Positions 8,664-17,232 of a stretch of DNA of 64,000 bases are shown in pieces. Origin of the DNA: Pseudomonas cichorii (GTDB lineage: Bacteria > Pseudomonadota > Gammaproteobacteria > Pseudomonadales > Pseudomonadaceae). The stretch covers positions 210,513 to 274,512 of the forward strand of contig NZ_BLVZ01000009.1 of the NCBI RefSeq assembly GCF_015471405.1, given 5' to 3'. The notes below the pieces were generated by a model, which was not told where the DNA came from, did not search any database, and saw only the letters and a list, made by a program, of their open reading frames with translations. A program made the translations under genes and the position numbers. Within the stretch, counting starts at the first letter, position 1; each line of letters opens with the position of its first letter.

Positions 8664-9442
8664 GATGGGCTGATCCAGGTAATGCGTGGATGAGGTGCCA
8701 GTGGATGAGTATCCACCAGCGCGTGGACACCGAATATGTGCAGCAGCCGTTGCTCGGTCAGGACCTCGCTCGGCGTACCACTGGCAACGATCCGGCCCTG
8801 GTCGATGACATACAACCGGTCACAGAAAGCCGCAGCCAGATTCAGGTCATGAAAGCTGGCCAGTGTGCTGAGTTTCAGTTGCCGCAAATAGTGCAGCAGT
8901 TCCAGTTGGTAACGGGGATCGAGATGGTTGGTGGGCTCGTCGAGGATCAGCAGGCCAGGTTGTTGCACCAGTGCGCGGGCCAGCAATACGCGCTGTTTCT
9001 CGCCGCCCGACAGGGATGCGAACAAATGCCCGCTGAGCCCATGCAGGCCCACCTGGTTCAAGGTCTTGTCGATCAGGGCAAGGTCTTCGGCGCTTTCGCC
9101 GTCGAACCAGCCCTGATGAGGTGTACGCCCCATGGCCACGACATCCTGTACGGTCAGGCCGAACTCCTGCGGGAACTCTTGCATCATCACGGCCATGCGC
9201 TGAGCGCTCCAGCGGGGCTTCTGTTGCCAGATATCCTGCCCGTCGAGGTGCAGCGAGCCGCTGTCCGGTTCGTTGAAACGGTAGGCGCAACGCAACAGGC
9301 TGGTCTTGCCGCTGCCATTGGGGCCGATCAGCCCGACGAACTCGCCTTGTGCGATGTGCAGGTCGATGCCTTCAAGTTGCCAGGGTTTGCCCTGACTATG
9401 TGGCGGTGCCCAGTTCAGGCGATGGATATTCAGGGTGGACAT
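8660..9442 (-). CDS. ABC importer ATP-binding protein (BtuD/FecE family)
   Basis: A 260-residue ATPase with Walker A GPNGSGKTSLL (about 40-50), ABC signature LSGGEKQRVLLARAL, Walker B LLILDEPTNHLD and a switch histidine in LASFHDLNLA. It powers import through the adjacent FecCD permease. It lies 52 bp downstream of the TonB receptor and overlaps the SBP gene by 4 bp, giving the order receptor, ATPase, binding protein, permease. The QEFGLTVQDVVAMGRTPHQG segment is typical of siderophore/B12 ATPases. Confidence 0.92.
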   Translation of the reverse strand: MSTLNIHRLNWAPPHSQGKPWQLEGIDLHIAQGEFVGLIGPNGSGKTSLLRCAYRFNEPDSGSLHLDGQDIWQQKPRWSAQRMAVMMQEFPQEFGLTVQDVVAMGRTPHQGWFDGESAEDLALIDKTLNQVGLHGLSGHLFASLSGGEKQRVLLARALVQQPGLLILDEPTNHLDPRYQLELLHYLRQLKLSTLASFHDLNLAAAFCDRLYVIDQGRIVASGTPSEVLTEQRLLHIFGVHALVDTHPLAPHPRITWISPS

Positions 9443-9494
9443 GCTCGATTTCCAGGCATGCTGGCGACAGGTTGCAAGCCTGCCGCCAACTGGA

Positions 9495-11636
9495 TCAGAA
9501 GCTGTAATCAGCCGTGACGAAGAAGGAGCGAGGTTCGCCCATCAGCCATTGTTGCCCATTGTTGTACTGCGCCGCGGCGTAGCGTCGGTCGAGCAGGTTG
9601 TTCAGTTGCAAGCCAAGGCGCACATCGCGCTGCACCTTCCAGCCCAGGTTGGCATCCAGCACCGTGTAGCCCGGTATCGAGGTGGTATTGGCGGTGTCGG
9701 CATAGCGTTTATCCACATAGCGCAGGCCCATGCCGGCATCCAGGTCTTCGTTCAGTGCCTTGCTCACCCACAGATTGGCGGTTCGGCGCGGGACGTCGGT
9801 CGGGCGATTCCCGGCGCGGGACACGACCTGCCCGGAAACGCTTTCGTCGAAATCGTCGTACTCGGCACGTACCAGCGCAGCGTTGGCCGATACGTGCCAG
9901 TTATTGGCAAGTGCCAGTTCCAGAGATGCTTCCAGGCCGTCGGACGACTGCTGGCCGACCTGTTGTGTCAGGCGGGTCACCGGGTCGATGGCCAGGAGCT
10001 TTTTCTTGACGATGTGATAGGCCGCCAGGGTCCATTCGCCACTGCCATCCCAGAACTGTTGCTTGAGGCCGAACTCGGTCTGTTTCGCTTCGGTCAGGTC
10101 CATCTGCTGCTGGGTCGGGTTCATGCTGATGAGGTTGCTGACGCCGTCTTCACTGGTGGAGTACTGGCCATACAGGGACAGTTGATCGGTCACGGCAAAC
10201 ACCAGGCCTGCGCGCCAGTTACCGCCGGTGAGGCTTCGGTCGCTACGGGTATCGGTACGCAGGGCGTTGCGGTCCAGGTGGTTCTGGTCGCGGCGGATGC
10301 CAGTCACCAAGGACCAGCGGTCTGACAGTTGCAGGCGGTTTTCGGCAAACAGGGCAAAGGTGCGCGTGGTGCTTTCGGTCAGCGGCAGGAAGGGTGACTG
10401 GCTCTGGAAATCACCGGATGCCGGATTCCACGGGTCGATGAAGTCACCACCGATATCGGTGTAAGGCGAATTGTTGGCGACGTCGAAACGAATCCTGTTG
10501 TATTCGGCTCCGACCACCGTGCGGCTGTCCAGGCCGAACAGCGAATGGTTGAAGGTGAAACTCTGGCGGTCGCCGATCTGCTCCTGATCGTGCTTGATCT
10601 CCAGGTAGTCGCCACGCAACAACTGACCCTGAGCGCTGCTCCAGCTATAGACTTCGGCGTTGCGCCAGTGGCGGCGGCTCTTGATGTAGTAGAGCTGGTT
10701 GCTGGCGCTGACGTTATCGTTGATGGTCCAGTCGGTGTTCAGGCGGGTCCATTCATCGTTGTAGCGTTGCACGGCATTGCGCAGGTTGTAGTTCTTGTCG
10801 CGCAGGCTGTCGCGGTAGTGCCCATCGATCAGCGGTGTGCCGAAGTAGTTCATCGGCTCGCTGTCGCCACGTTCATGGGCGAGGGTAAAGCTCAGGTCGT
10901 CGGTGGCTTGCCAGCGCAGGGCTGCGCTCATGGCCAGGCTGCGGGAATTGCCGTTATCGACCCAGCCATTGCTTTCCTGCTGATTCAGCGTAAGGCGATA
11001 GCTCAGGGTGTCGCTCAGCGAACCGCCGCTGTCGAGGCCCAGTTGCTGACGGTCATTGGAACCGTAACCCAGGCGCAGGCGATTGCGGATCTCGCCCTCG
11101 AAAGGTTTTTTGGGCACCACGTTGATCACGGCGCCGGTAGCGCCTTCGCCATAAAGTACTGAAGCCGGGCCACGGATCACGTCGATACGCTCGACCATGA
11201 ACGGGTCAACCGGGAAGGTCTGAGTACCTGCGCCGGTATACAGGCGCGAGCCGTCGAACAGGGTCATGACCGAGGAATGCCCCGTAAAACCACGTGCGGA
11301 CAACGCGGTATTGCCATCGCCAGGCGTTGCGATGCTGGTGATGCCTGGCGAACGGGTGACCGCATCCTGAACGGTGAGGTTATTGCGGCTTTCGATGATC
11401 TGGCTGTCGAGGCTGCTGGTACTGGCCGGGGTTTCCAGTGCCGTGAGGTTCAGGCGCGAACCGGTGGGCGTCGGGGTTGCCAGATCGGTTACTGGCGTAT
11501 CGGCGCTGCCAGTGATTGCGACCGAGGGCAGTGCCAGGGTTTGCTCGTCAGCAGCCCACGCATGGGACGGGAGCGCGAGAAGGCTGATCTGTAGCGAACG
11601 ATTCGCCAGGGATTGAAGCAGGGAAGAACGGGACAT
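9495..11636 (-). CDS. TonB-dependent outer-membrane receptor under cobalamin riboswitch control
   Basis: 713 residues from the ATG at 11636. The reading frame stays open to 11789, but that extension lies inside the riboswitch and cannot be protein. The signal peptide is cleaved near HAWA-ADEQ (residue 28). The plug domain carries SARGFTGHSSVM and VERIDVIRGPASVLYGEGATGAVINVV, and the barrel ends in the terminal aromatic of FFVTADYSF. It is longer than classical BtuB (about 614) and looks more like a siderophore receptor, yet a cobalamin aptamer precedes it and a Btu-like ABC importer follows. Corrinoid, cobinamide or a cobalt chelate are the likeliest ligands. Confidence 0.88.
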   Translation of the reverse strand: MSRSSLLQSLANRSLQISLLALPSHAWAADEQTLALPSVAITGSADTPVTDLATPTPTGSRLNLTALETPASTSSLDSQIIESRNNLTVQDAVTRSPGITSIATPGDGNTALSARGFTGHSSVMTLFDGSRLYTGAGTQTFPVDPFMVERIDVIRGPASVLYGEGATGAVINVVPKKPFEGEIRNRLRLGYGSNDRQQLGLDSGGSLSDTLSYRLTLNQQESNGWVDNGNSRSLAMSAALRWQATDDLSFTLAHERGDSEPMNYFGTPLIDGHYRDSLRDKNYNLRNAVQRYNDEWTRLNTDWTINDNVSASNQLYYIKSRRHWRNAEVYSWSSAQGQLLRGDYLEIKHDQEQIGDRQSFTFNHSLFGLDSRTVVGAEYNRIRFDVANNSPYTDIGGDFIDPWNPASGDFQSQSPFLPLTESTTRTFALFAENRLQLSDRWSLVTGIRRDQNHLDRNALRTDTRSDRSLTGGNWRAGLVFAVTDQLSLYGQYSTSEDGVSNLISMNPTQQQMDLTEAKQTEFGLKQQFWDGSGEWTLAAYHIVKKKLLAIDPVTRLTQQVGQQSSDGLEASLELALANNWHVSANAALVRAEYDDFDESVSGQVVSRAGNRPTDVPRRTANLWVSKALNEDLDAGMGLRYVDKRYADTANTTSIPGYTVLDANLGWKVQRDVRLGLQLNNLLDRRYAAAQYNNGQQWLMGEPRSFFVTADYSF

Positions 11637-11693
11637 GCGATTCCAGCCAATCAGGAATGAATGAATCCCGGAGGGAACAACGCATAGGGAATC

Positions 11694-11726
11694 GCGGGCG
11701 CAAAAAGCCCGCGAAGACCGGCCTGC
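11694..11726 (-). promoter_or_regulatory. Riboswitch expression platform
   Basis: On the minus strand, 11726-11715 is the exact 12-nt complement of the aptamer's B12-box segment at 11770-11759 (AGACCGGCCTGC pairing with GCAGGCCGGTCT). A second hairpin with GCGGGC and GCCCGC arms follows at 11712-11694. The two pairings are mutually exclusive with the aptamer fold, as expected of a switching platform. No poly-U tract follows the second hairpin, so control of translation initiation or Rho access is more likely than intrinsic termination. Confidence 0.55.
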
Positions 11727-11749
11727 GCCCGCCCACCGCGGGTTTGCCA

Positions 11750-11945
11750 AACAAGGTTGCAGGCCGGTCTCCGGGCTTGCGAGGGTCATGAAGCATTCAC
11801 CTTCCCATGCCTTGGCACAGTGGTCTGTCGAATGCTTCGCTCGCTTACCGTTGCGGGGGCAGCGCCGGACTGATCACTGGGAGTGACGCACCGGCTTCCC
11901 GTTTAATCCCATGCACGGCGGCATGGGACACCTGAAACTGGCGCG
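11750..11945 (-). ncRNA. Cobalamin riboswitch (adenosyl/aquocobalamin aptamer)
   Basis: Read on the minus strand the region contains, in order, GGGAAGCCGGTG, the core GGCGCTGCCCCCGCAACGGTA, and the B12 box AGCCCGGAGACCGGCC, in the right order and spacing for the cobalamin riboswitch family. Ends are approximate. It sits about 115 nt before the TonB receptor ATG and should lower receptor (and probably importer) expression when cobalamin is plentiful. Confidence 0.93.
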
Positions 11946-12003
11946 CATCAGATCATTGAATCTGGAGGTCGTCAATGACTGATGTTTGTTGGCGGTGAGG
12001 GGG

Positions 12004-12058
12004 TTCGCGAATAAATTCGCTCCTACGCAGCCCGTGTAGGAGCGAATTCATTCGCGAA
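12004..12058. repeat. REP-type inverted repeat
   Basis: Arms TTCGCGAATAAATTCGCTCC and GGAGCGAATTCATTCGCGAA flank a short GC-rich loop. It lies just past the stop of the siderophore receptor gene (12063). Other copies are at 27182, 32558 and 55443, and a half copy at 17207. Confidence 0.85.
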
Positions 12059-12062
12059 GAGA

Positions 12063-14468
12063 TCACCACCGATAACTGACAGCCCCCACCAGACTACGGG
12101 TATCGCCATAGCGGCATGAGTTGGCGCAATACAGGTATTTCTCGTTGGTGAGGTTCTGTGCCTTGGCGCTGACTTGCCAGTTGTCGTCCAGGTCATAGCT
12201 GATTCGGGCATCGAACAGCGTATAGGCCGGGATCTTGCGGTCAGTGACGCTGGGCGAGGTGTGGGTGGTGCCGACATAACGCACGCCGCTGCCAATCGAC
12301 AGGCCATTGAGGCCCATCGAGTCGAAACGATAATCCAGCCACAACGAAGCGTTATGGTAAGGCGTACCTTCGATACGCGAGCCTTCGAGCACCTCATCGT
12401 TATCCTTGATGATATGGGCGTCGGTGTAGGCATAGGCGGCGTTCATGGCCAGTTGCGGGGTCAACTGGGCCTTGGCTTCCACTTCAAAACCGGTGCTGCG
12501 CTCCTTGCCGGTCTGCTCGTCGAAGTCCGAGCCGGCAATCGAGGTGATGACGTTGCTCTGGGTCAACTGGTAGACCGCAGCACTGATCATCATTTCCCGG
12601 CCAGGAGGCTGGTAGCGGATACCGATTTCATACTGCTCGCCCTCGGTCGGCAGGAAGGCATCGCCATTGGCGTCGGTACCGGACGAAGGCAGGAAGGACT
12701 GGCTATAGCTGATATAGGGCGCCAGACCGTTTTCGGCCAGATAGACCAGCCCGATGCGTCCAGTAGTCTTGCTGTCGTCAGTGGTGCTGCGCGAATTGTC
12801 ACGGTAGTTGCGGGTGCTGTTGTCGGCCCAGTCCTGTCGCATGCCGATCATCAGCAGCCAGCGATCATCGAGTTTCAGTTGTTCCTGCAAATAAATGCCG
12901 AGCTGATGGCTGTGCAGGTCCGAGCCGCTGTCGATGTTGCGGTTCACGTTTGGCAGGTTGCCGTATACCGGGTTGGCAAGGTCCAGCGCCGGTGCGCTGC
13001 CGCTGAAACGGTGGCTGTCGTAGGTCTTGCGGTAGTAGTCCAGGCCGCCCAGCAGGGTATGTTTCCAGCGCCCGCTTTCCAGATCCAGTTGCAGGCTGCT
13101 GTCACTGGTCCAGCCGGTGGCAATGTCTTCGCGTGAGTTGTAAGTACGCGACAGGCTCGACAGATTGGCACCGCTGATCCGGCTGTTGTTCAGGGTGATG
13201 TAGTCATAGTCGGTGCGTGACTCGAAGTAGCGTGCCGCGTGACGCAGTTGCAGGTTGTCATTCAGGCGTTGCTCGAACAGATAGCCGAAGGTCTGCAAGG
13301 TGCCATCGTAGTCGTCGAAATCCGGCTCGCCCGCAAACAGGTCATAAGGCACTTTGTAACCTGGGGTCGAGCTGAAAGTGGTTATGTCATAGCGCATGGG
13401 CGGCGTCAGGCTGGTCCGGGTACGCTGATGGCTGGCGAGCAGTGTCAGGCGGCTGTCGTCGTTGATCTGCCAGGTCAGTGCCGGGGCTATGTAGTGCTTG
13501 TCATCGTCGATGGCGTCGTACTGGGTGCCGCTGTCGCGCACCAGGGCTGTGAGTCGATAGCTGAAACGGCCTTCTTCATCGAGGCGTCCGCCGTGATCGG
13601 TGGAGAGTTGCTGCCGGTCATGGTTGCCATATTCCAGATTGATTTCATGCAGCGGGTCGAGCGTGGGTCGCTTGCTGATGGCGTTGATAAGCCCGCCGGG
13701 AGCCAGTTGCCCGTACAGCACCGAAGACGCGCCCTTGAGTACTTCCACACGCTCAAGGCCGTAAGGTTCCTGGCCTCCTTCAAACTGGGTGCTTTGCATT
13801 TTCATGCCATCGCGCATCACGCCACCCGTGCGCGGGCCGATATCGAAACCACGCATGCGGTAGTCGTCGGCCACGCGGCTGTAGCCGTTCGGCTGGCTGA
13901 TCACGCTGGTGTTGTAGTTGAGTGCGTCGGCGAGGCTGTCGTGCTTGCGCGCTTGCATTTCTTCACGGGTGATCACCGAAACCGACTGGGGAATCTCCAT
14001 CAGGGAAGTGTCGGTCTTGCTCACGGTCGCGCTGCGTTGCGCGACCCAGCTGTGAGCCGGCCCCCAGGCGTCCTGCTCATGGCTGGCAGCGCTTACATTG
14101 ATGTCCGAAAGCTCCATGGCTGAAGTCTCGGGGCGTGGCTCGATGCTCAAGGTGCCGCTGGGCGTGATGCTCAATTGCAGGGGCAAACCGCGCAGCACTT
14201 CGCTAACGGCCTGCTCGACGCTGTAGCGACCGCGCAATGGCTTCGCCGTCAGGCCGCGAGTCAGCGTGGCATTGAAGGCAATGTTGCGCCCGCTCTGGCG
14301 AGCGATGCTGGTCAGGGTTGCATCCAGAGGGCCGGCGGGCAGGTCCAGTTCCATGAGTTGCTGGCGGGCGGTCGAGGGCTGGGCCGAGCCATCGGCCGCG
14401 CTGTCCAGGGTGGTGAACGCCAGGGCAAATGCCAGCGGTGTCAGAGTCAAGCGCAGTGGTCGGTGCAT
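12063..14468 (-). CDS. TonB-dependent siderophore receptor with STN signalling domain (FpvA/FoxA type)
   Basis: An 801-residue outer-membrane transducer. It has a signal peptide (about 1-25), then a secretin/TonB N-terminal domain at about 40-110 (DLPAGPLDATLTSIARQSG), which contacts an anti-sigma regulator. The plug (VERVEVLKGASSVLYGQLAPGG) follows, then a 22-strand-type barrel ending in VSYRW. The STN domain plus the upstream fecR-fecI pair define a cell-surface signalling system in which the receptor reports ligand binding to its own sigma factor. An 82-bp gap separates it from fecR. The cognate siderophore cannot be inferred. Confidence 0.92.
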   Translation of the reverse strand: MHRPLRLTLTPLAFALAFTTLDSAADGSAQPSTARQQLMELDLPAGPLDATLTSIARQSGRNIAFNATLTRGLTAKPLRGRYSVEQAVSEVLRGLPLQLSITPSGTLSIEPRPETSAMELSDINVSAASHEQDAWGPAHSWVAQRSATVSKTDTSLMEIPQSVSVITREEMQARKHDSLADALNYNTSVISQPNGYSRVADDYRMRGFDIGPRTGGVMRDGMKMQSTQFEGGQEPYGLERVEVLKGASSVLYGQLAPGGLINAISKRPTLDPLHEINLEYGNHDRQQLSTDHGGRLDEEGRFSYRLTALVRDSGTQYDAIDDDKHYIAPALTWQINDDSRLTLLASHQRTRTSLTPPMRYDITTFSSTPGYKVPYDLFAGEPDFDDYDGTLQTFGYLFEQRLNDNLQLRHAARYFESRTDYDYITLNNSRISGANLSSLSRTYNSREDIATGWTSDSSLQLDLESGRWKHTLLGGLDYYRKTYDSHRFSGSAPALDLANPVYGNLPNVNRNIDSGSDLHSHQLGIYLQEQLKLDDRWLLMIGMRQDWADNSTRNYRDNSRSTTDDSKTTGRIGLVYLAENGLAPYISYSQSFLPSSGTDANGDAFLPTEGEQYEIGIRYQPPGREMMISAAVYQLTQSNVITSIAGSDFDEQTGKERSTGFEVEAKAQLTPQLAMNAAYAYTDAHIIKDNDEVLEGSRIEGTPYHNASLWLDYRFDSMGLNGLSIGSGVRYVGTTHTSPSVTDRKIPAYTLFDARISYDLDDNWQVSAKAQNLTNEKYLYCANSCRYGDTRSLVGAVSYRW

Positions 14469-14550
14469 GGCAGCATTTCCCGTTTGGGTAGTCGATGCCA
14501 GCTATGTGACGCGAGCGGCCTGGAAATTAAGGGGGGTATGAAAAATATTT

Positions 14551-15489
14551 TCAGCGCAGGCTGATGTGCGTCCACCAGCCGAAGCGTTTCTCGACTTTTA
14601 CCGGCAGCACTTCCTGCAACGAACGCAAGGTCTGGCCACTGTCATCCAGCGTGAAGACGCCGGTGACCCGCAGCGCTGCGGCATCCGGCTCGATGCGTAG
14701 CAGGCCAGGGTGATAGTCTCGCAAGGCTTCGATGACATCGGCCAGTGACTGGTCATGAACTTCCAGCAAGCCATCTTTCCAGGCGTTTTCGCTTGCCAGG
14801 CCAGGGTCCAGAATGTGAATGCGTCCGCCATGCAGCCGCGCGCCCTGGCCCGCTCCCAGCACCTGGGTCGCGCCGCCCGATACCGTGAGTTGCACGCGGG
14901 ATTCCTGCACCCAGACATGCGCACCGTGTTCATACAGGCTGACTGTGAAGCGTGTGCCCAATGCTCGGGCTTCGCCAAAGGCGGTGCGAATGACCAAGGG
15001 CCGTTGCGGGTCTGAGGCAACCTGAATGCTGAGTGCGCCTTCATGCAGAGTGAGGGTGCGCTGCCTGTCATCGAAGGCCATGTCGACCCGACTTCGGGCA
15101 TTGAGCAGCACCTGACTGCCATCCTCCAGAGAGAAAGGACGACGTTCTGCCAGCCCGGTGTAGAGATCCCCTCGACTCCATGGCAGCAGCCCGTTGCGTT
15201 GCAGCCACCAGCCGCCGATGCCCAAACCGGTCAGCCCCAGTGCGCCGCGCAGCCATTGACGGCGGTTTTGCCCGGACTGGTTCAGGACCTGGCGCGACAA
15301 TGGCGGAAGCCCGGTGAATGCTTGTCCGACACGCTGCTCAAGCTGAGCCCAGGCATCGCGGTTTTCCTGGCTGCTCTGGAGCCATTGCTGAAAGCGCTGA
15401 CGTTGGGTGTTGCTGATAGTGCCGGAGCGTTGCAGGGCCAGCCACTCGATGGCTTCGGCGACAGAAGGTGACAGTTGCTGGCTGTTCAT
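14551..15489 (-). CDS. FecR-family anti-sigma/sigma regulator
   Basis: 312 residues from the ATG at 15489, which overlaps the sigma gene stop (ATGA). Visible parts are an N-terminal DUF4880 cytoplasmic segment (SVAEAIEWLALQRSG...WLQSSQENRDAWAQLE), one membrane helix near residues 85-105 (ALGLTGLGIGGWWL), a periplasmic FecR domain (LADVRSRVDM-like strand region) and a C-terminal domain that receives the STN signal of the receptor. It holds or activates the adjacent FecI-like sigma factor. Gene order sigma-FecR-receptor is canonical. Confidence 0.9.
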   Translation of the reverse strand: MNSQQLSPSVAEAIEWLALQRSGTISNTQRQRFQQWLQSSQENRDAWAQLEQRVGQAFTGLPPLSRQVLNQSGQNRRQWLRGALGLTGLGIGGWWLQRNGLLPWSRGDLYTGLAERRPFSLEDGSQVLLNARSRVDMAFDDRQRTLTLHEGALSIQVASDPQRPLVIRTAFGEARALGTRFTVSLYEHGAHVWVQESRVQLTVSGGATQVLGAGQGARLHGGRIHILDPGLASENAWKDGLLEVHDQSLADVIEALRDYHPGLLRIEPDAAALRVTGVFTLDDSGQTLRSLQEVLPVKVEKRFGWWTHISLR

Positions 15490-16016
15490 CGTTGCTCCAG
15501 CGCCAGGTAGCAAAGCCCCAATGCCTTGACGACGTATTGATGAACCCGTGGCGCGGAGATACCCAGAGTTCGGCCGATTTCGGCATAGGTCATGCCGTCG
15601 AGCTGGCTATACAGAAAGGCACTGCGGCCTATGGGCGACAGGCCATCCAGTATCTGATCGAGAGTGCTCAATGCTTCCAGTGCCTGTACCTGTTCTTCGG
15701 CAGAAGGTTCGTAGCCCTGAGGCTGCTGCGCCAATACTTCCAGATAGGCGCGCTCCAGATCGCGCCGTCGCCAGGATGCAAAGATCAGCCGTTTGGCAAT
15801 CGTCGTCAGCAGCGCCCGTGGTTCACGAATGGTTTGGGGCTCTGGCAGGGCGACCACCTGGGCGAAGGTTTCGGCTGCCATGTCCGCCGCATCGTGATGA
15901 CAACCCAGGCGCGCACGCAGTCGCTCCTGCAACCAGCCATGATGGTCGCCGAACAACTGTTGCAGAACACGGTTACGCACGCTCAGGCGCCGGGCATCGG
16001 GAGAGGAGGGTGTCAT
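15486..16016 (-). CDS. ECF sigma factor, FecI family
   Basis: 176 residues from the ATG at 16016 (MTPSSPDARRLS). An in-frame ATG at 16046 would add ten residues encoded by the Fur-box sequence, so the later start is preferred. Region 2 (HHDAADMAAETFAQVVALPEP) and region 4 HTH (GMTYAEIGRTLGISAPRVHQYV) are both clear. It should direct RNA polymerase to the siderophore receptor promoter when FecR relays ligand binding. A near-consensus Fur box directly before the ATG indicates repression in iron-replete cells. Confidence 0.92.
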   Translation of the reverse strand: MTPSSPDARRLSVRNRVLQQLFGDHHGWLQERLRARLGCHHDAADMAAETFAQVVALPEPQTIREPRALLTTIAKRLIFASWRRRDLERAYLEVLAQQPQGYEPSAEEQVQALEALSTLDQILDGLSPIGRSAFLYSQLDGMTYAEIGRTLGISAPRVHQYVVKALGLCYLALEQR

Positions 16017-16025
16017 GTCACTAAA

Positions 16026-16044
16026 GTTAATGAAAATTATTATC
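16026..16044 (-). promoter_or_regulatory. Fur box before the ECF sigma gene
   Basis: On the minus strand the site reads GATAATAATTTTCATTAAC, matching 15 of 19 positions of the consensus GATAATGATAATCATTATC. It ends 9 nt upstream of the chosen sigma-factor ATG, where bound Fur would block initiation. Confidence 0.85.
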
Positions 16045-16120
16045 AAATGATGCCGATTCGCCGCATTGATTGCAACAAACTGCTAGCGCTTGCTGAAACG
16101 GGCAGGTATTCAATTGAAGA

Positions 16121-16139
16121 GCCCGACATTGCGTCGGGC
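16121..16139 (-). terminator. Probable terminator of the GNAT gene
   Basis: A perfect 7-bp GC stem, GCCCGAC/GTCGGGC with a 5-nt loop, followed on the minus strand by TCTTCAATT. It lies 24 bp past the acetyltransferase stop and before the sigma-factor promoter. Confidence 0.6.
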
Positions 16140-16162
16140 CTGGTTCCAGCTTGATAACGAGG

Positions 16163-16648
16163 TTATTCGTCACCCTTGGCAAAGCTCAGCAGCGCGTCGC
16201 CTTCCATGCGATAGCGCACCCACTCGTCCTGAGGTGCTGCGCCCAATGCCTTGTAGAACTTGATGGCCGGCTCATTCCAGTCCAGCACGCTCCACTCGAA
16301 ACGGCCGCACTGATTGGCAACGGCTTCACGGGCTATATGACGCAACAAGGCGCGCCCGGCACCGATGCTGCGGTTTTCCGGCGACACGTACAGGTCTTCA
16401 AGGTAGATACCGTTGCGGCCCAGCCAAGTGGAGTAACTGTAGAAATAGACGGCAAAACCTACCGGTTTGTCGTCATGCAGACAGATCAGGGCCTTGGCAG
16501 GTGCATTCTCGGCGAACAAGGAGCGATGAATGTCTTCGACAGTGGCAATCACTTCATGGCGTGCGCGTTCATAGATGGCCAGTTCAGTGATGAAGGCAAG
16601 GATCTGGCTGGCGTCGTCGGGGCGGGCAGGGCGAATTTCGAGGGGCAC
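16163..16648 (-). CDS. GNAT-family N-acetyltransferase
   Basis: A 161-residue acetyltransferase of the diamine/SSAT-like GNAT branch. The N-terminal strand-helix MPLEIRPARPDDASQILAFI, the central LEDLYVSPENRSIGAG acetyl-CoA-binding motif A (R/Q-x-x-G-x-A type) and the terminal EPAIKFYKALGA segment are clear. It should transfer acetyl from acetyl-CoA to an amine; relatives act on polyamines, thialysine or small amino compounds. No operon partner is evident: a terminator follows, and a small unrelated gene lies upstream on the same strand. Confidence 0.87.
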   Translation of the reverse strand: MPLEIRPARPDDASQILAFITELAIYERARHEVIATVEDIHRSLFAENAPAKALICLHDDKPVGFAVYFYSYSTWLGRNGIYLEDLYVSPENRSIGAGRALLRHIAREAVANQCGRFEWSVLDWNEPAIKFYKALGAAPQDEWVRYRMEGDALLSFAKGDE

Positions 16649-16686
16649 AACAATTCTTCCTTATTGGTATGAGCCGGCATCATAGC

Positions 16687-17085
16687 TCAGGCATCACGCA
16701 ACAAGTCATGGGCGTTGAGCAGTTCCCAGGCAATCTCCGGGCGTTTTTCCAGACCACGGCGAATCGCCGCTGGAATCGACTGGCGGGTCTTGCGGCACAG
16801 GCCGGTCTTTTCGGGAATGAAGATGCTTATCCCACGCATGGTGCGCACCTCATTGAAGCCCGGCGCGATCTCCACGCGGATACCCAGTTGCTCATGAATC
16901 CTGCCTTGCATGCGTTCAAGGTCGCCTAGGCTTTCGATACGCTCCAGACGCTCAAGCAGGCGTTTCTCCTCTTCGCGGGTAAGAAGCAGAATGCGCCGAT
17001 CGGCATCGGGAGCGTCCAGCCGTTCGCGCTCGCAGATACAAGCACCGGGCGGACAGGGGTTGCGGATCGGGGGCAAGGTGTTCAT
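16687..17085 (-). CDS. Conserved hypothetical cytoplasmic protein
   Basis: 132 residues from the ATG at 17085 (MNTLPPIRNPCPP); the frame is open to 17106. I do not recognise a named family. Visible features are a short Cys-rich N-terminus (NPCPPGACICERE), a charged helical middle with a possible short coiled coil (LTREEEKRLLERLERIESLGDLERMQ), and a basic C-terminal helix region. No signal peptide or membrane segment is present. Codon usage looks like its neighbours. The CPPGACIC cluster could bind a metal, but this is speculation. Confidence 0.7.
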   Translation of the reverse strand: MNTLPPIRNPCPPGACICERERLDAPDADRRILLLTREEEKRLLERLERIESLGDLERMQGRIHEQLGIRVEIAPGFNEVRTMRGISIFIPEKTGLCRKTRQSIPAAIRRGLEKRPEIAWELLNAHDLLRDA

Positions 17086-17146
17086 CGGCGCAGCATAGCC
17101 ATTCACGAGTGCTTCTGGCCATAGGTGGCACAGCGCTTTGAGTACA

Positions 17147-17174
17147 GGGAGCCTCCTCGTTTCAGGAGGCTCCC
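17147..17174. terminator. Strong hairpin terminator between chemoreceptor and upstream small gene
   Basis: Perfect 11-bp stem GGGAGCCTCCT/AGGAGGCTCCC with a 6-nt loop, T-rich on the plus strand. It lies about 60 bp past the minus-strand chemoreceptor stop and probably ends that transcript. A half REP (TTCGCGGATAAATCCGCTCC) sits at 17207-17226 between them. Confidence 0.7.
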
Positions 17175-17232
17175 TTGTATTTTCAGCGTCAGGACAACTT
17201 GTACTCTTCGCGGATAAATCCGCTCCTGCCTG

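Noticed and set aside
11637..11789. In-frame N-terminal extension of the TonB receptor
   Set aside because: These codons are the B12 box and expression platform of the cobalamin riboswitch; the signal peptide begins at 11636.
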